From contig JADCGS010000025.1 of the NCBI GenBank assembly GCA_020248865.1, positions 62,001 through 126,000 of the forward strand: a DNA stretch of 64,000 nt. The letters run 5' to 3'. A program made the position numbers and the translations under genes. Under the pieces are notes generated by a model. The model worked only from the letters and a program-made list of their open reading frames with translations, ran no database searches and was not told where the DNA came from. Below, piece after piece: positions 7,624 through 17,951 of the stretch. Every line of letters starts with the position of its first letter. Position 1 is the first letter of the stretch. The DNA is from Burkholderiales bacterium. Lineage in GTDB: Bacteria > Pseudomonadota > Gammaproteobacteria > Burkholderiales > Burkholderiaceae_F.

Positions 7624-9321
7624 GTGAGCACCGTACTGCAGCCGCGCCTGTTCGATGCGCAGTCGGCCCAGCGCCTGACCGCCTCCGGCCTGCCCCCGCC
7701 GCTGGCGCGCGCGCTGGCGGCACGAGGCGTGCGGTCGGCCGCCGAACTCGACCTGCTGATGCGCGAGCTGATCGTGCCCGGGCAGTTGACGCAGGTGCAG
7801 GCGGCCGCGCAGTTGCTGGCCGATGCGATCGCCGCCCGCCAGCGCCTGCTGATCGTGGCCGATTACGACTGCGACGGCGCCACCGCCTGCGCGGTCGGCC
7901 TGCGCGGGCTGCGGCGGATGGGCGCCCAGGTCGACTATCTGGTGCCCAACCGCTTCGAGTACGGCTACGGGCTGACGCCGGAGATCGTCGACCTGGCGGC
8001 GACCCGAGCCGGCGGCCGGCCGGACCTGCTGATCACGGTGGACAACGGCATCGCCAGCGTGGAGGGCGTGGCGCGCGCCAACGCGCTCGGCATGCGCGTG
8101 CTGATCACCGACCATCACCTGCCCGGTGCATCGCTGCCGCAGGCTGCGGTGATCGTCAACCCCAACCAGCCGGGCTGCGGCTTTCCGAGCAAACACCTGG
8201 CCGGCGTGGGCGTGATGTTCTACGTGCTGACGGCCCTGCGCGCCGAGCTGCGCCGCCGCGGCGTGTTCGACGAGCACGATCAGCCGCGCCTGGACAACCT
8301 GCTCGACCTCGTGGCGCTGGGCACGGTGGCCGACGTGGTGCGCCTGGATCGCAACAACCGCATCCTGGTGGCGGCAGGGCTGGAGCGCATGCGACAGGGC
8401 CGCATCCAGCCCGGCTTGGCGGCGCTGTTCCAGGTGGCCGGCCGCGACGCGCGCATGGCGCAGGCGGCCGATCTGGGCTTTGCCATCGGCCCGCGCATCA
8501 ACGCCGCCGGGCGCCTGACCGACATGACGGTGGGCATCGAGTGCCTGAGCACCGACGACTTCGACCGCGCGCAGGCGCTGGCGCACCAGCTCGACGCGCT
8601 CAACCGCGAACGGCGCGCCATCGAGTCCGACATGCAGTTCGACGCGCTGGCCGAGCTCGACGGCCGCGCGCTCGCCGAGGCGCGCACCATCACCCTGTTC
8701 AACGAAGGCTGGCACCAGGGCGTGGTCGGCCTGGTGGCCGCGCGCGTGAAGGAAAGACACCACCGCCCGACCGTGGCCTTCGCCCGCAACGACGACGGCA
8801 CGCTGCGCGGCTCGGGGCGCTCGATCGAGGGCGTGCACCTGCGCGACGTGCTCGATCTGGTCACCAAGAGCGCGCCGGGCATCGTCACCCGCTTTGGCGG
8901 CCACGCGATGGCCGCCGGGCTCACGCTGCGCGCCGAAGGTCTCGACAGTTTCGCGCGCAGCTTCGAGCAGGCGGCGCGCGCTTCCTGCGAGCCGCACCTG
9001 TTCCAGCGCACGGTGGCCACCGACGGGCCGCTGGCGCCGGCCGAGATCGGCCTGTCGCTGGTGGAGGCGATCGAGCGCCAGGTCTGGGGCCAGGGCTTCC
9101 CGCCGCCGCTGTTCGACAACGAGTTCGCGGTGGTCGAGCAGCGCCTCATCAAGGACGCGCACCTGAAGCTCACGCTCGAACTGGGCGGGCAGCGCTTCGG
9201 CGCCATCTGGTTCCGCCGGACCGAGCGGCTGCCGACGCGCGTGCGCCTGGCCTACCGGCCGATGATCGACGAGTACCAGGGCCAGCGCCGCGTTTCGCTG
9301 TACGTGGAGCACCGCGGCTGA
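7624..9321 (+). CDS. recJ: Single-stranded-DNA exonuclease RecJ
   Basis: 565 residues. The GTG at 7624 is chosen because it follows a purine-rich GAAGG and begins a typical RecJ N-terminus; upstream codons run through the direct repeat. The DHH phosphoesterase core is intact: VADYDCDGAT (78-87, with Asp80, 82 and 84), ITVDNGI, and ITDHHLPG for metal binding. The DHHA1 motif FGGHAMAAG lies near residue 424, with the C-terminal OB-like part at about 470-565. RecJ degrades single-stranded DNA 5' to 3' in recombination and mismatch or base excision repair in the cytoplasm. It follows the PGM-like gene on the same strand with a 115-bp gap. Confidence 0.95.
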   Translation: MSTVLQPRLFDAQSAQRLTASGLPPPLARALAARGVRSAAELDLLMRELIVPGQLTQVQAAAQLLADAIAARQRLLIVADYDCDGATACAVGLRGLRRMGAQVDYLVPNRFEYGYGLTPEIVDLAATRAGGRPDLLITVDNGIASVEGVARANALGMRVLITDHHLPGASLPQAAVIVNPNQPGCGFPSKHLAGVGVMFYVLTALRAELRRRGVFDEHDQPRLDNLLDLVALGTVADVVRLDRNNRILVAAGLERMRQGRIQPGLAALFQVAGRDARMAQAADLGFAIGPRINAAGRLTDMTVGIECLSTDDFDRAQALAHQLDALNRERRAIESDMQFDALAELDGRALAEARTITLFNEGWHQGVVGLVAARVKERHHRPTVAFARNDDGTLRGSGRSIEGVHLRDVLDLVTKSAPGIVTRFGGHAMAAGLTLRAEGLDSFARSFEQAARASCEPHLFQRTVATDGPLAPAEIGLSLVEAIERQVWGQGFPPPLFDNEFAVVEQRLIKDAHLKLTLELGGQRFGAIWFRRTERLPTRVRLAYRPMIDEYQGQRRVSLYVEHRG

Positions 9322-9410
9322 CCCGCAGCCGGGCCGCCGCCGCGGCGGCGCCGCCGCGCCGTGCCCGCCACGTCAGTCGCCATCCCAGCCTCCATACCAG
9401 CCGCCGCCCC

Positions 9411-10010
9411 ATGGTCGCCGTCCTGCTTGCCGTCAACGTCGCGGTGTTCTTGCTGGCGGGTACCGCGGCGCCGGTGTTCGCCACCTTTGCCTTGTGGCCG
9501 ATTGGCGCCTTCACCGACCCGGCCACCGGCATGACGGTGGGCTTCGAGCCCTGGCAGCTCCTCACCTCGGCTTTCCTGCACGGCAGCTTCCTGCATCTGG
9601 CGCTCAACATGCTGGGGCTGTGGACCTTCGGTCGCGAGGTGGAGGCGGCCCTGGGCACGCGCCGCTTTGCACAGTTGTACTGCGCCGCCGTGCTGGCGGC
9701 CGCGCTGGTGCAGCTCGTCGTGGTGTCGGGCGCGGCCGGGCCGCCGGTGCCGACCGTGGGCGCCTCGGGCGGCGTCTATGGCGTGCTGCTCGCCTTCGGC
9801 ATGCTGTTTCCGCGACGCACGGTGATGTTGCTCATTCCGCCGGTGCCGCTACCGGCCTGGGCGGCGGTGGCGCTGTTTGCCGCGGTGGAGCTCGTCAGCG
9901 GCGTGCTGGGCACGCTCAGCGGCGTGGCGCACTTCGCGCATCTGGGCGGCATGCTCGGTGCCTGGCTGCTGCTGCGCCGCTGGCGCCGCGCGGGCCGCTT
10001 GGACACCTGA
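9411..10010 (+). CDS. Rhomboid family intramembrane serine protease
   Basis: 199 residues from ATG 9411. Six hydrophobic segments are predicted by eye. The rhomboid features are all present: HGSFLHLALNMLGLWTFG (about 60-77, with the His-x-x-x-Asn loop), the catalytic serine in GASGGVYG (about 119-126) and the catalytic histidine in AHLGGMLGAWLL near the C-terminus (about 178). These proteases cut substrates within or next to the membrane; the substrate cannot be predicted. There is no strong ribosome site at 9411 and no other in-frame ATG or GTG close by, so the exact start is uncertain. It stands alone, 89 bp after recJ. Confidence 0.85.
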   Translation: MVAVLLAVNVAVFLLAGTAAPVFATFALWPIGAFTDPATGMTVGFEPWQLLTSAFLHGSFLHLALNMLGLWTFGREVEAALGTRRFAQLYCAAVLAAALVQLVVVSGAAGPPVPTVGASGGVYGVLLAFGMLFPRRTVMLLIPPVPLPAWAAVALFAAVELVSGVLGTLSGVAHFAHLGGMLGAWLLLRRWRRAGRLDT

Positions 10011-10144
10011 GGTCACGCCGTCGGCTGCGCGCCGCATCGTTGCGCGATGCCGCGGCTGCACGCCGGCCGACAACGCCCCGCGGCGGCGCGCCGCGGTGGC
10101 AGCCAATCCGCGATAATCGCGGACCTTTTGCCGTCGAGAACTCC

Positions 10145-11249
<1,105 letters not shown>

Positions 11250-11271
11250 TGCGGAAGAAGGGAGGCTCGGC

Positions 11272-12024
11272 ATGCACCTCGTGATCCTCACCGGCGCCTC
11301 GCGCGGTCTGGGCCGTGCGCTGGCGCTGCAACTGGCCGCCAAGAGTGTGCTGCTGCTCACCCTGGCGCGCCGGCCCGACGCGGCGCTGCCGGCCGAGGTG
11401 AGCGCGCGCGGCGGCGACATCGAGCAGTGGGCGCTGGACCTGGCGCACGACACCGGGGCGGCCGCCCGCCTGGAGGCCTGGCTGCACCGCCAGGACGGCG
11501 ACCGCTGGCAGTCGGCAACCTTGATCAACAACGCCGGCCTGCTCGGCAGCGTGGGGCCGCTGGAGCGGACGGACAGCGACGCCCTGGCTGCCGTGCTGCG
11601 CGTCAACCTCGAGGCGCCGATGGCGCTGACCGCCGCCTTCCTGCGTGCCACGGCGGCCTGGCCGGGCGACCGCAAGGTGCTCAACATCTCATCGGGTGCG
11701 GCCCACAATCCGATCGCCGGCTGGGCGGCCTACTGCGCAAGCAAGGCCGGGCTCGATCACTTCTGCCGGGTGGTGGCGCGCGAACAGGGTGCACTGCCCA
11801 AGGGCGCGAAGATCGTGTCGCTGGCGCCTGGGGTTGTGGAGACCGGCATGCAGGTCGCGCTGCGGGCCACCGACGGATCGCTGTTCCCCGACAGGGCGCG
11901 CTTCGTGGAGTTGCACGAGAAAGGTCAGCTCGCCTCGCCCGAGGCCGCGGCCGCCAGGATCGCGACCTTTCTCGCACGCCCCGACTTCGGCACGCAGCCG
12001 GTGGCCGACGTGCGCAATGCCTAG
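11272..12024 (+). CDS. SDR family oxidoreductase (sepiapterin/benzil reductase-like)
   Basis: 250 residues from ATG 11272, preceded by GGGAGG (11260-11265). The classical short-chain dehydrogenase motifs are complete: cofactor loop TGASRGLG (about 7-14), NNAG (about 84-87), catalytic Ser in NISSGAAH, the Tyr-x-x-x-Lys pair in YCASK (about 155-159) and APGVVETGM after it. It is an NAD(P)H-dependent reductase of unknown substrate. The closest recognisable type is the small SDR group containing sepiapterin and benzil reductases, and this is a weak assignment. It lies 22 bp after prfB and 12 bp before lysS, so it is probably co-transcribed. Confidence 0.88.
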   Translation: MHLVILTGASRGLGRALALQLAAKSVLLLTLARRPDAALPAEVSARGGDIEQWALDLAHDTGAAARLEAWLHRQDGDRWQSATLINNAGLLGSVGPLERTDSDALAAVLRVNLEAPMALTAAFLRATAAWPGDRKVLNISSGAAHNPIAGWAAYCASKAGLDHFCRVVAREQGALPKGAKIVSLAPGVVETGMQVALRATDGSLFPDRARFVELHEKGQLASPEAAAARIATFLARPDFGTQPVADVRNA

Positions 12025-12036
12025 AAGAAGCCGACC

Positions 12037-13614
12037 ATGAGCGACACCCCCGCCCCGCCCGCCCCGCCCGCCCTGCCCGTCGCCCCCGGCGCCGACGACA
12101 CCCCGATCATGGCCGAGCGGCGCGCCAAGCTGGCGCAGCTGCGCGAGCTCGGTCCGGCCTTTCCCAACGACTTCCGGCGCACCCACCGTGCCGGCGACCT
12201 GCAGTCCGGCTACGGGGAAACCAGCCGCGAGACGCTCGCCGCGCAGCCGGTGGAGGTGGCCGTGGCCGGCCGCATGATGCTCAAGCGGGTGATGGGCAAG
12301 GCGAGCTTTGCCACGGTGCAGGACGGCTCGGGGCGCATCCAGTTCTACATCGCCGACGACGACGCCGGCGCAGCGGCGCACGAGGCGTTCAAGCACTGGG
12401 ATCTGGGCGACATCGTGGCCGCCCGCGGCACGCTGATGAAGACGCAGAAGGGCGAGCTCAGCGTGCGCGTGCGCGAGCTGCGCCTGCTCACCAAGAGCCT
12501 GCGGCCGCTGCCGGACAAGTTCCACGGCCTGGAGGACCGCGAACAGCGCTACCGCCAGCGCTACGTCGATCTGGTCATGAACGAGGACTCGCGCCAGACC
12601 TTCGTGGTCCGCAGCAAGGCCGTTTCCGCCATGCGGCAGTTCATGGTGGAGGCCGGCTTTCTCGAAGTCGAGACGCCGATGCTGCAGGTGATTCCCGGCG
12701 GCGCTGCGGCCAAGCCCTTCGTCACCCACCACAATGCGCTGGACCTGCCGATGTACCTGCGCATCGCGCCGGAGCTGTTCCTCAAGCGCCTGCTGGTGGG
12801 CGGCTACGAGCGGGTGTTCGAGATCAACCGCAACTTCCGCAACGAGGGGCTGAGCGTCCGCCACAACCCCGAGTTCACGATGATGGAGTTCTATGCCGCG
12901 TACCACGAGTACCAGTGGCTGATGGGCTTCACCGAGGACCTGCTGCGCTACGTGGCGATTGCCGCCACCGGCTCGGCGGTGCTGCGGTACCAGGGGCAGA
13001 CCATCGACCTGTCGCAGCCGTTCGCGCGGCTGACCACCGTGCAGGCGATCCTCGCCCACGCGCCGCAGTACGGCGAGGCGCAGCTGCAGGACGCCGCCTT
13101 CCTGCACGGCGAGCTGGCCCGCCTCGGCAGCACGCATTCGCAGGAAGCCGGGCTCGGCGCGCTGCAACTGGCGCTGTTCGAGGAGGTGGCCGAGAGCCGG
13201 CTCGTCCAGCCCACCTTCATCGTCGACTACCCGGTCGAGGTCTCGCCGCTGGCCCGCGCCAGCGACACGCAGCCCGGAGTCACCGAGCGCTTCGAGCTGT
13301 TCATCGCCGGGCGCGAGACCGCCAACGGCTTTTCCGAGCTGAACGACGCCGAGGACCAGGCCGCGCGCTTCATGGCGCAGGCCCGCTCGCGCGAGGCGGG
13401 CGACGAGGAGGCCATGTACTACGACGCCGACTACGTGCGTGCGCTCGAGTACGGCATGCCGCCGGCCGCCGGCTGCGGGGTGGGCGTGGACCGCTTCGTC
13501 ATGCTGCTGACCGACGCGGCCAGCATCCGCGACGTGATCCTGTTCCCGCACATGCGGCCCGAGGCGCGCGAGGCGGCCGGCAGCGGCAGCACCGATGGCG
13601 AGGCGGCCGCTTGA
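12037..13614 (+). CDS. lysS: Lysyl-tRNA synthetase, class II
   Basis: 525 residues with all class II synthetase motifs. The N-terminal OB-fold anticodon domain lies at about 60-170 ([16 protein letters not shown] and following), motif 2 is [13 protein letters not shown] with [10 protein letters not shown] after it (about 258-290), and motif 3 is [15 protein letters not shown] (about 485-499). It attaches lysine to tRNA-Lys in the cytoplasm. The ATG at 12037 gives a Pro/Ala-rich tail (residues 4-16) before the conserved part; ATG at 12109 ([15 protein letters not shown]) is a possible shorter start. The stop TGA overlaps the TTG start of the Nudix gene. Confidence 0.96.
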   Translation: MSDTPAPPAPPALPVAPGADDTPIMAERRAKLAQLRELGPAFPNDFRRTHRAGDLQSGYGETSRETLAAQPVEVAVAGRMMLKRVMGKASFATVQDGSGRIQFYIADDDAGAAAHEAFKHWDLGDIVAARGTLMKTQKGELSVRVRELRLLTKSLRPLPDKFHGLEDREQRYRQRYVDLVMNEDSRQTFVVRSKAVSAMRQFMVEAGFLEVETPMLQVIPGGAAAKPFVTHHNALDLPMYLRIAPELFLKRLLVGGYERVFEINRNFRNEGLSVRHNPEFTMMEFYAAYHEYQWLMGFTEDLLRYVAIAATGSAVLRYQGQTIDLSQPFARLTTVQAILAHAPQYGEAQLQDAAFLHGELARLGSTHSQEAGLGALQLALFEEVAESRLVQPTFIVDYPVEVSPLARASDTQPGVTERFELFIAGRETANGFSELNDAEDQAARFMAQARSREAGDEEAMYYDADYVRALEYGMPPAAGCGVGVDRFVMLLTDAASIRDVILFPHMRPEAREAAGSGSTDGEAAA

Positions 13615-14450
13615 GCGCGGCGGCGCGCCGGGAGCGCATCGAGCGCATCGAGCGCCTGCAGGCGCGGCTGCTCGCGCAGGCGAGCATCGAGCCCGTACCC
13701 GACTGGCTTCCGGTGCTGCTGGCCGGCGAGCGCATCGGCACCGCCCGTGCCGACGTGGCAAGCGAGCTCGCCTCGACCGATGCGCGCTGCGCCCTGCTCG
13801 ACTACTGCCTGGTGTTCGATGACGAGGCGCTGGACCGGCCCGGGCGCAGTGCGCTGCTCAACGATCTGGCCGTCAAGCTGCACGAGGCGGGGTTGTTGCG
13901 CGGCTGGCGCAACGAGCAGCTCGACGTGCGCCCGCTGGCCGATGCGCCGGCGGGCGCCGTGCTCGCCACGATCGAGCGCGCCGCCTGCCGCGCACTCGGC
14001 ATTGCCACCCATGCGGTGCACTTGAACGCCTTTGCACCCGACGGCCGGCTGTGGGTGGCGCAACGCGCCGCGCACAAGAGTGTCGATCCCGACCTGTGGG
14101 ACAACCTGGTCGGCGGCATGGTGAGTGCCGGCGAGCCCGAACTGCTCGCGCTCGAACGCGAGGCGCACGAGGAGGCGGGCCTGTCGCTGCACGGACTGGC
14201 GGTACGGCGCGGCGTGCTGCTGCGCGAGCAGCGGCCGCTGCCCGAGGGCCACATGGTGGAGACGGTGCAGGTGTTCGACGCGGTGCTGCCGCCCGGCTTC
14301 GTCCCGCGCAGCGTGGACGGCGAGGTGCAGCGCTTCGAGCTGCGCAGCGCCGACGCGGTGCTGTCCGCCATCGAGCGCGGCGAGTTCACCATAGAGGCAG
14401 CGCTCGTCGCGCTCGACGGCCTGCTGCGTCAGGAGGCCCACCATGACTGA
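13611..14450 (+). CDS. Nudix hydrolase with DUF4743-type N-terminal domain
   Basis: 279 residues. The TTG at 13611 overlaps the lysS stop (TTGA), and no ATG occurs before the conserved region, so the rare start is the best choice. The N-terminal half (about 10-120) resembles the DUF4743 domain found in front of Nudix domains in TPP-related hydrolases. The Nudix box is complete: GMVSAGE followed by a seven-residue gap and REAHEEAGL (about 167-190). Such proteins remove nucleotide- or thiamine-diphosphate-type damage products, but the substrate is not evident. It is coupled to lysS upstream and overlaps the cupin gene by 8 bp, suggesting one transcript. Confidence 0.85.
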   Translation: MSAAARRERIERIERLQARLLAQASIEPVPDWLPVLLAGERIGTARADVASELASTDARCALLDYCLVFDDEALDRPGRSALLNDLAVKLHEAGLLRGWRNEQLDVRPLADAPAGAVLATIERAACRALGIATHAVHLNAFAPDGRLWVAQRAAHKSVDPDLWDNLVGGMVSAGEPELLALEREAHEEAGLSLHGLAVRRGVLLREQRPLPEGHMVETVQVFDAVLPPGFVPRSVDGEVQRFELRSADAVLSAIERGEFTIEAALVALDGLLRQEAHHD

Positions 14451-14964
14451 TCGCCCGCCCTTCATCAAGCACTGGCGCGAGATCCAGCACCCGGACGACG
14501 CCAGCTATCCCGGCAGCAAGGAGCTGCTGTCGATCGGCTCGAACTTCGGCAAGGCCTTCGGCATGCAGAGGGTGGGCTTGCATCACGAGTTGCTGCCGCC
14601 GGGGCGCCGCACCTCATGGCCCCACTGCGAGCGCAGCGAGGACGAATTCGTCTTCGTCATCGAGGGTACGCCCGACGCCTGGATCGACGGCGTGCTCTAC
14701 CGGCTCGCGCCCGGCGACGCGGTCGGCTTTCCGGCCGGCACCGGCATCGCGCACACCTTCATCAACAACACCTCGGACCCGGTGCGGTTGCTGGTCGGCG
14801 GCGAACGCGATCGCGACGACAACCGGTGCCACTATCCGCTGCACCCGCAGCGCAACGCGCGGATCGGCGAGTTCCACTGGATGGACGCACCCACGCAGCT
14901 CCAGGGCGACCACGACGGTCTGCCCGATGCGCTGCGCGCGCATCCGGTCGATCCGCCGCAGTAG
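14443..14964 (+). CDS. Cupin domain protein
   Basis: 173 residues from ATG 14443, inside the end of the Nudix gene. A single cupin beta-barrel is visible: metal-binding motif 1 around SWPHCERSEDEFVFVIEG (about 65-82) and motif 2 around PAGTGIAHTFINNT (about 98-111, with the His). The C-terminus FHWMDAP is typical of small cupins annotated as possible sugar-binding or mannose-6-phosphate-isomerase-like proteins. No catalytic function can be assigned. The overlap with the Nudix gene suggests shared expression, and it lies 20 bp before sbtA. Confidence 0.8.
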   Translation: MTDRPPFIKHWREIQHPDDASYPGSKELLSIGSNFGKAFGMQRVGLHHELLPPGRRTSWPHCERSEDEFVFVIEGTPDAWIDGVLYRLAPGDAVGFPAGTGIAHTFINNTSDPVRLLVGGERDRDDNRCHYPLHPQRNARIGEFHWMDAPTQLQGDHDGLPDALRAHPVDPPQ

Positions 14965-14984
14965 ACGCCGACACCCGCAGCCGC

Positions 14985-15983
14985 ATGGATCCGGTCGTCC
15001 TGTTTTTCCTGCTCGGCATCATTGCCAGGCTCGCCAAGAGCGACCTGCGCCTGCCCGAGGCGCTGTACGAGGCGCTGTCGATCTACCTGCTGCTGGCCAT
15101 CGGCATCAAGGGCGGGGTCGAACTGGCGCAGCAGCCGCTGGCCACCGTGCTGCCGCAGGCGCTGGCCGCGATGGCGCTGGGCGCCAGCATCCCGTTCCTG
15201 CTCTATCCGGTGCTGCGCGGCGCCGGCAAGCTGGCGCCCGCCGACAGCGCCTCGATCGCGGCGCACTACGGATCGGTGTCGGTGGTGACCTTCGCGGTGG
15301 CGCTCTCCTACCTCATCAAGCAGCGCATCGAGGCCGAGAGCTACATGCCGCTCATGGTGGCGGTGATGGAGGCGCCGGGCATCATCGCCGGCATCGTGCT
15401 GGCGCGGCGCGCGCTGCACGCGGCCGACAGCGGCCGCCCGCTCAATGCGGCTGACCACGGCCACACGCGCGATGCGGCCGCAGCCGGCCGCACCCGCTGG
15501 GGCGAACTGGCCCACGAGGTGCTGTTCGGCAAGAGCGTGCTGCTGCTGCTCGGCGGGCTCGTGATCGGCACGGTCGCCGGGCCGCAGGGAATCGAGCCGG
15601 TCGCGCCGCTGTTCATGGGCCTGTTCAAGGGCGTGCTTGCGCTGTTCCTGCTGGAAATGGGCCTGGTGGCCGGCGCCCGGCTCGGCGACCTCAAGCGTGC
15701 CGGCGTGTTCCTGGTGATCTTTGGCGTGGCCACGCCGGTCGTGCTGGGCGTGCTCGGCGCCGTGGTGGGGCGGCTGATCGGCCTGTCGCTGGGCGGGACC
15801 GCCCTGCTCGCCACCCTGGCGGCCAGCGCCTCGTACATCGCCGCGCCCACCGCCATGCGGATTGCGGTGCCGCAGGCCAACCCGGCGCTGTCGATCGGCG
15901 TGGCGCTCGGCGTCACCTTCCCCTTCAACATCACGCTCGGCATTCCACTTTATCTACAGTACGCGCGTTGGCTGACCTCATGA
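14985..15983 (+). CDS. sbtA: Sodium-dependent bicarbonate transporter, SbtA family
   Basis: 332 residues from ATG 14985. About ten hydrophobic segments form two inverted halves, with PVVLFFLLGIIARLAKSDLR at the N-terminus and conserved segments around IKGGVELAQQPL, SIAAHYGSVSVVTFAVA, LFLLEMGLVAGARLGDLKR and ASASYIAAPTAMRIAVPQ. In cyanobacteria the family imports bicarbonate with sodium across the plasma membrane as part of carbon concentration; in heterotrophic bacteria it may supply carboxylases. A His/Ala/Gly-rich central loop (about 140-170) separates the halves. The next gene starts within its stop codon and encodes the PII-like regulator, a pairing typical of sbtA-sbtB operons. Confidence 0.9.
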   Translation: MDPVVLFFLLGIIARLAKSDLRLPEALYEALSIYLLLAIGIKGGVELAQQPLATVLPQALAAMALGASIPFLLYPVLRGAGKLAPADSASIAAHYGSVSVVTFAVALSYLIKQRIEAESYMPLMVAVMEAPGIIAGIVLARRALHAADSGRPLNAADHGHTRDAAAAGRTRWGELAHEVLFGKSVLLLLGGLVIGTVAGPQGIEPVAPLFMGLFKGVLALFLLEMGLVAGARLGDLKRAGVFLVIFGVATPVVLGVLGAVVGRLIGLSLGGTALLATLAASASYIAAPTAMRIAVPQANPALSIGVALGVTFPFNITLGIPLYLQYARWLTS

Positions 15984-16282
15984 ACCTGCATCCGAAGAAG
16001 CTGCTCGTCGTCATCGCCGAGGGCGCGCTGGAAAAGAGCCTGATCCGCGACGCGCGTCAGTACGGCGCGCAGGGCTACACGCTGAGCGAGGTGCGCGGCG
16101 GCGGCGAGAGCGGCGACCGCGAGGCCGCCTGGGAGGCCGACCGCCTGATCGAGATGAAGGTCATCTGCGACGAGGCGGTGGCCGCCAAGCTGGCGCAGCA
16201 CGTTCTGGACACCTACGCGCCCCACTACGCGGTGACGCTGTTCATCAACGACGTCGGGGTGTTCCGGCCGCAGAAGTTCTAG
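15980..16282 (+). CDS. sbtB: PII-like SbtB-type regulator
   Basis: 100 residues from ATG 15980, which overlaps the sbtA stop as ATGA; a TTG at 15968 would add four residues. It has a PII fold pattern: KLLVVIAEGALEKSLIRDAR, the T-loop region GYTLSEVRGGGESG (about 34-47), and YAVTLFINDVGVFR at the end. SbtB proteins bind adenine nucleotides and block or tune SbtA. Unlike cyanobacterial SbtB, this protein ends in FRPQKF and has a single Cys, so the C-terminal redox loop is missing. The symbol is inferred from position and fold. Confidence 0.85.
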   Translation: MNLHPKKLLVVIAEGALEKSLIRDARQYGAQGYTLSEVRGGGESGDREAAWEADRLIEMKVICDEAVAAKLAQHVLDTYAPHYAVTLFINDVGVFRPQKF

Positions 16283-17040
16283 GCGGAAGGCGGACGGCTG
16301 AAAGCGCGGCGGCAGGCGGGTCGGTGTGCCGATTGGCGAGCGACAGGAAACTCGGCTCTGCGCGTCTCATGTTCTGCTGCTTGCCGATGCGACCCCTTGC
16401 AGGGTGACTTGACGACAAAGTCAGCGTGTTCGCATCGCAAAGCAATGAACATCCCCAGCACGCGGTTGGCTAGCGTCGTGGGCAATACCACCGCGGTCGC
16501 GTACTTTTTCTTCGCGGCTATTCATTTTTTTCAAATGGCTCCCGACCCGTAGCACGGTGTGGGCTATCTCTTCATCGCCCTCTATGCGGCTGTCATAGGC
16601 TGGCTGTTGCGGGCTTCGATCAACATCGGGAGTCAGGTGCCTGCGCTCTTTGGTGAGTGCGCCTTCGCAAGTTCCGCCAATGTTTCGCGTGCCGAGACAT
16701 CTCGCCGGCGGACTGGCCGGGTTCTGCGCTTGATCCAAGCGTGCCTGTTGTCAGCCGCGCTTCTCGTAGCCGCAGTCGTCCTCGTTGTCATCACCCGGCG
16801 GTGAGTCGCAAACGGGGTCCAAGCGGTGTCAATGCAAGCCCTGTTTCCTGAACATCTCCAACCTGGCCCTTGTGGTTGTTAGACACCAACGTGGCGGGCC
16901 CGGCGTGGGAGCGGTGCAGCACGCCCGAACGGCTGATCCAAGCGACAGTCGCGGGGCGATCGATCTCGCAAGCCCGTCGGCGCGGCTCACCACCCGGTGT
17001 CGACCTCTACCATGCCAAACTTGGCCCGCACCGAGCACCC
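16283..17040. other. Gene-poor, AT-richer interval
   Basis: Between the sbtB-like gene and the HD-domain gene the only coding signal is the small membrane frame at 16445-16804. Bases around 16330-16560 have visibly more A/T (runs such as CTTTTTC and ATTTTTTT) than the rest of the window, which may point to acquired or decaying DNA. 16805-17040 holds nothing recognisable: no tRNA, terminator or convincing frame. Confidence 0.6.
16445..16804 (+). pseudogene. Small membrane-protein frame interrupted by an amber codon
   Basis: From ATG 16445 one frame runs to a stop at 16802-16804 but contains a TAG at 16550-16552. Before it lie 35 codons ending AAIHFFQMAPDP, including a hydrophobic stretch. After it lie HGVGYLFIALYAAVIGWLLR and, near the end, a third hydrophobic stretch (ACLLSAALLVAAVVLVVI). 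Read through, this would be a coherent three-span protein of about 119 residues. Alternatives are a decayed gene, two separate small ORFs (a second start at GTG 16559 gives 81 residues), or chance. No ribosome site is strong and the family was not recognised. Confidence 0.35.
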
Positions 17041-17748
17041 TCACGCCGGCGCGCGCCGCAGTCGCTGCAGTTCCCGCTCGAGGTTGGCACGGATCGCGGC
17101 TTCGTGGCGCTGGCGAAACTGCGGCAGGTGAAAGATGGCCGCCCGTTGCAGCAACCGCTCGAAGAAGGCCAAGCGGCGCGACCGGAAGAAGTGCCAGGCC
17201 GCCTGGTCGTCTTCGATCATGATCAGCGCGCGCTGCTCGGCAAACACCTCGCGCGAGAACCGCTCGAACGCCGCGGGCTCCGCCGCCAGGCGCATGAGGT
17301 CCAGGTCGAGCACCGGCTCGGCGCCGGGGCTGCGGGCCAGATGATCGGCGGTGTCGAGGATGATGGCGCAGGCGTCTTCGACCACCTCGGCTGGCAGCTC
17401 GTGGCAATACACGCGCAGCAACTGGGCCGACATCGCCTCGTTGCTGCCGCGGGCGGCGCCCGGCACGTAGATCGCGTCATGAAACAGCACGGCGAGGATC
17501 TGCGCCGGCGTGAGCGCCAGACCGTGTTCCAGCGCGCACTCGAACATCTCGCGCAGATGGACCCGGTTGTGATAGCGCCGGTGCGGTTCGTCGTAGAACG
17601 CGAGAACCTGGGCCAGCGTCTCCTCGCGCATGCCGGCATCGACCAGCGGCTGCAGGCAAGGGTGGACGGAATTCAGAGGGGTCACGGCGAGCACCGGCAG
17701 CACTCCAGGCCGCGCAGCGGGCCGCGACGGCATCAGACGGGGAACCAT
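17041..17748 (-). CDS. HD-domain metal-dependent phosphohydrolase-like protein
   Basis: 235 residues as written from ATG 17748; the first 25 residues look unconserved, so a GTG near 17680 (TPLNSVHPCLQPL) may be the real start. Family features: EPHRRYHNRVHLREMF (about 54-69), FHDAIYVPG (the His-Asp metal pair, about 89-97), NEAMSAQLL and DLDLMRLAAEP. These belong to the 'predicted metal-dependent HD superfamily phosphohydrolase' group. Substrate and pathway are unknown. It ends the long minus-strand block, 203 bp downstream of the CoA-transferase gene, and that gap shows no signal. Confidence 0.75.
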   Translation of the reverse strand: MVPRLMPSRPAARPGVLPVLAVTPLNSVHPCLQPLVDAGMREETLAQVLAFYDEPHRRYHNRVHLREMFECALEHGLALTPAQILAVLFHDAIYVPGAARGSNEAMSAQLLRVYCHELPAEVVEDACAIILDTADHLARSPGAEPVLDLDLMRLAAEPAAFERFSREVFAEQRALIMIEDDQAAWHFFRSRRLAFFERLLQRAAIFHLPQFRQRHEAAIRANLERELQRLRRAPA

Positions 17749-17951
17749 CGTCGCAGTGCCGCGCCGGCGTTGCCAGCGAATATTCGGCCTCCAAAGTGAC
17801 GGCTACCGGCGCTGCCCGACCCTAAAGTTGCCTCGCAGGCCACTTCAACCCGGCAGCGGCAGCCTCGTCAGCCGTCGCGCAGGTGCTCGCCCGGCCGCTG
17901 CTGCGGCCCCCTCTCCGCGCCCTCGAGTTGGCGCGGGCAGCCGTGGCCGCC

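Noticed and set aside
5073-7631. Very long open frames antisense or out of frame to lolC and the PGM-like gene
   Set aside because: They exist only because of high GC third positions; their translations are Arg/Pro/Gly-rich with no domain, while the annotated strands give clear families.
16785-17222. Possible 145-codon gene in the gap before the HD-domain gene
   Set aside because: It runs into the antisense of the HD gene, has no ribosome site and no recognisable sequence.
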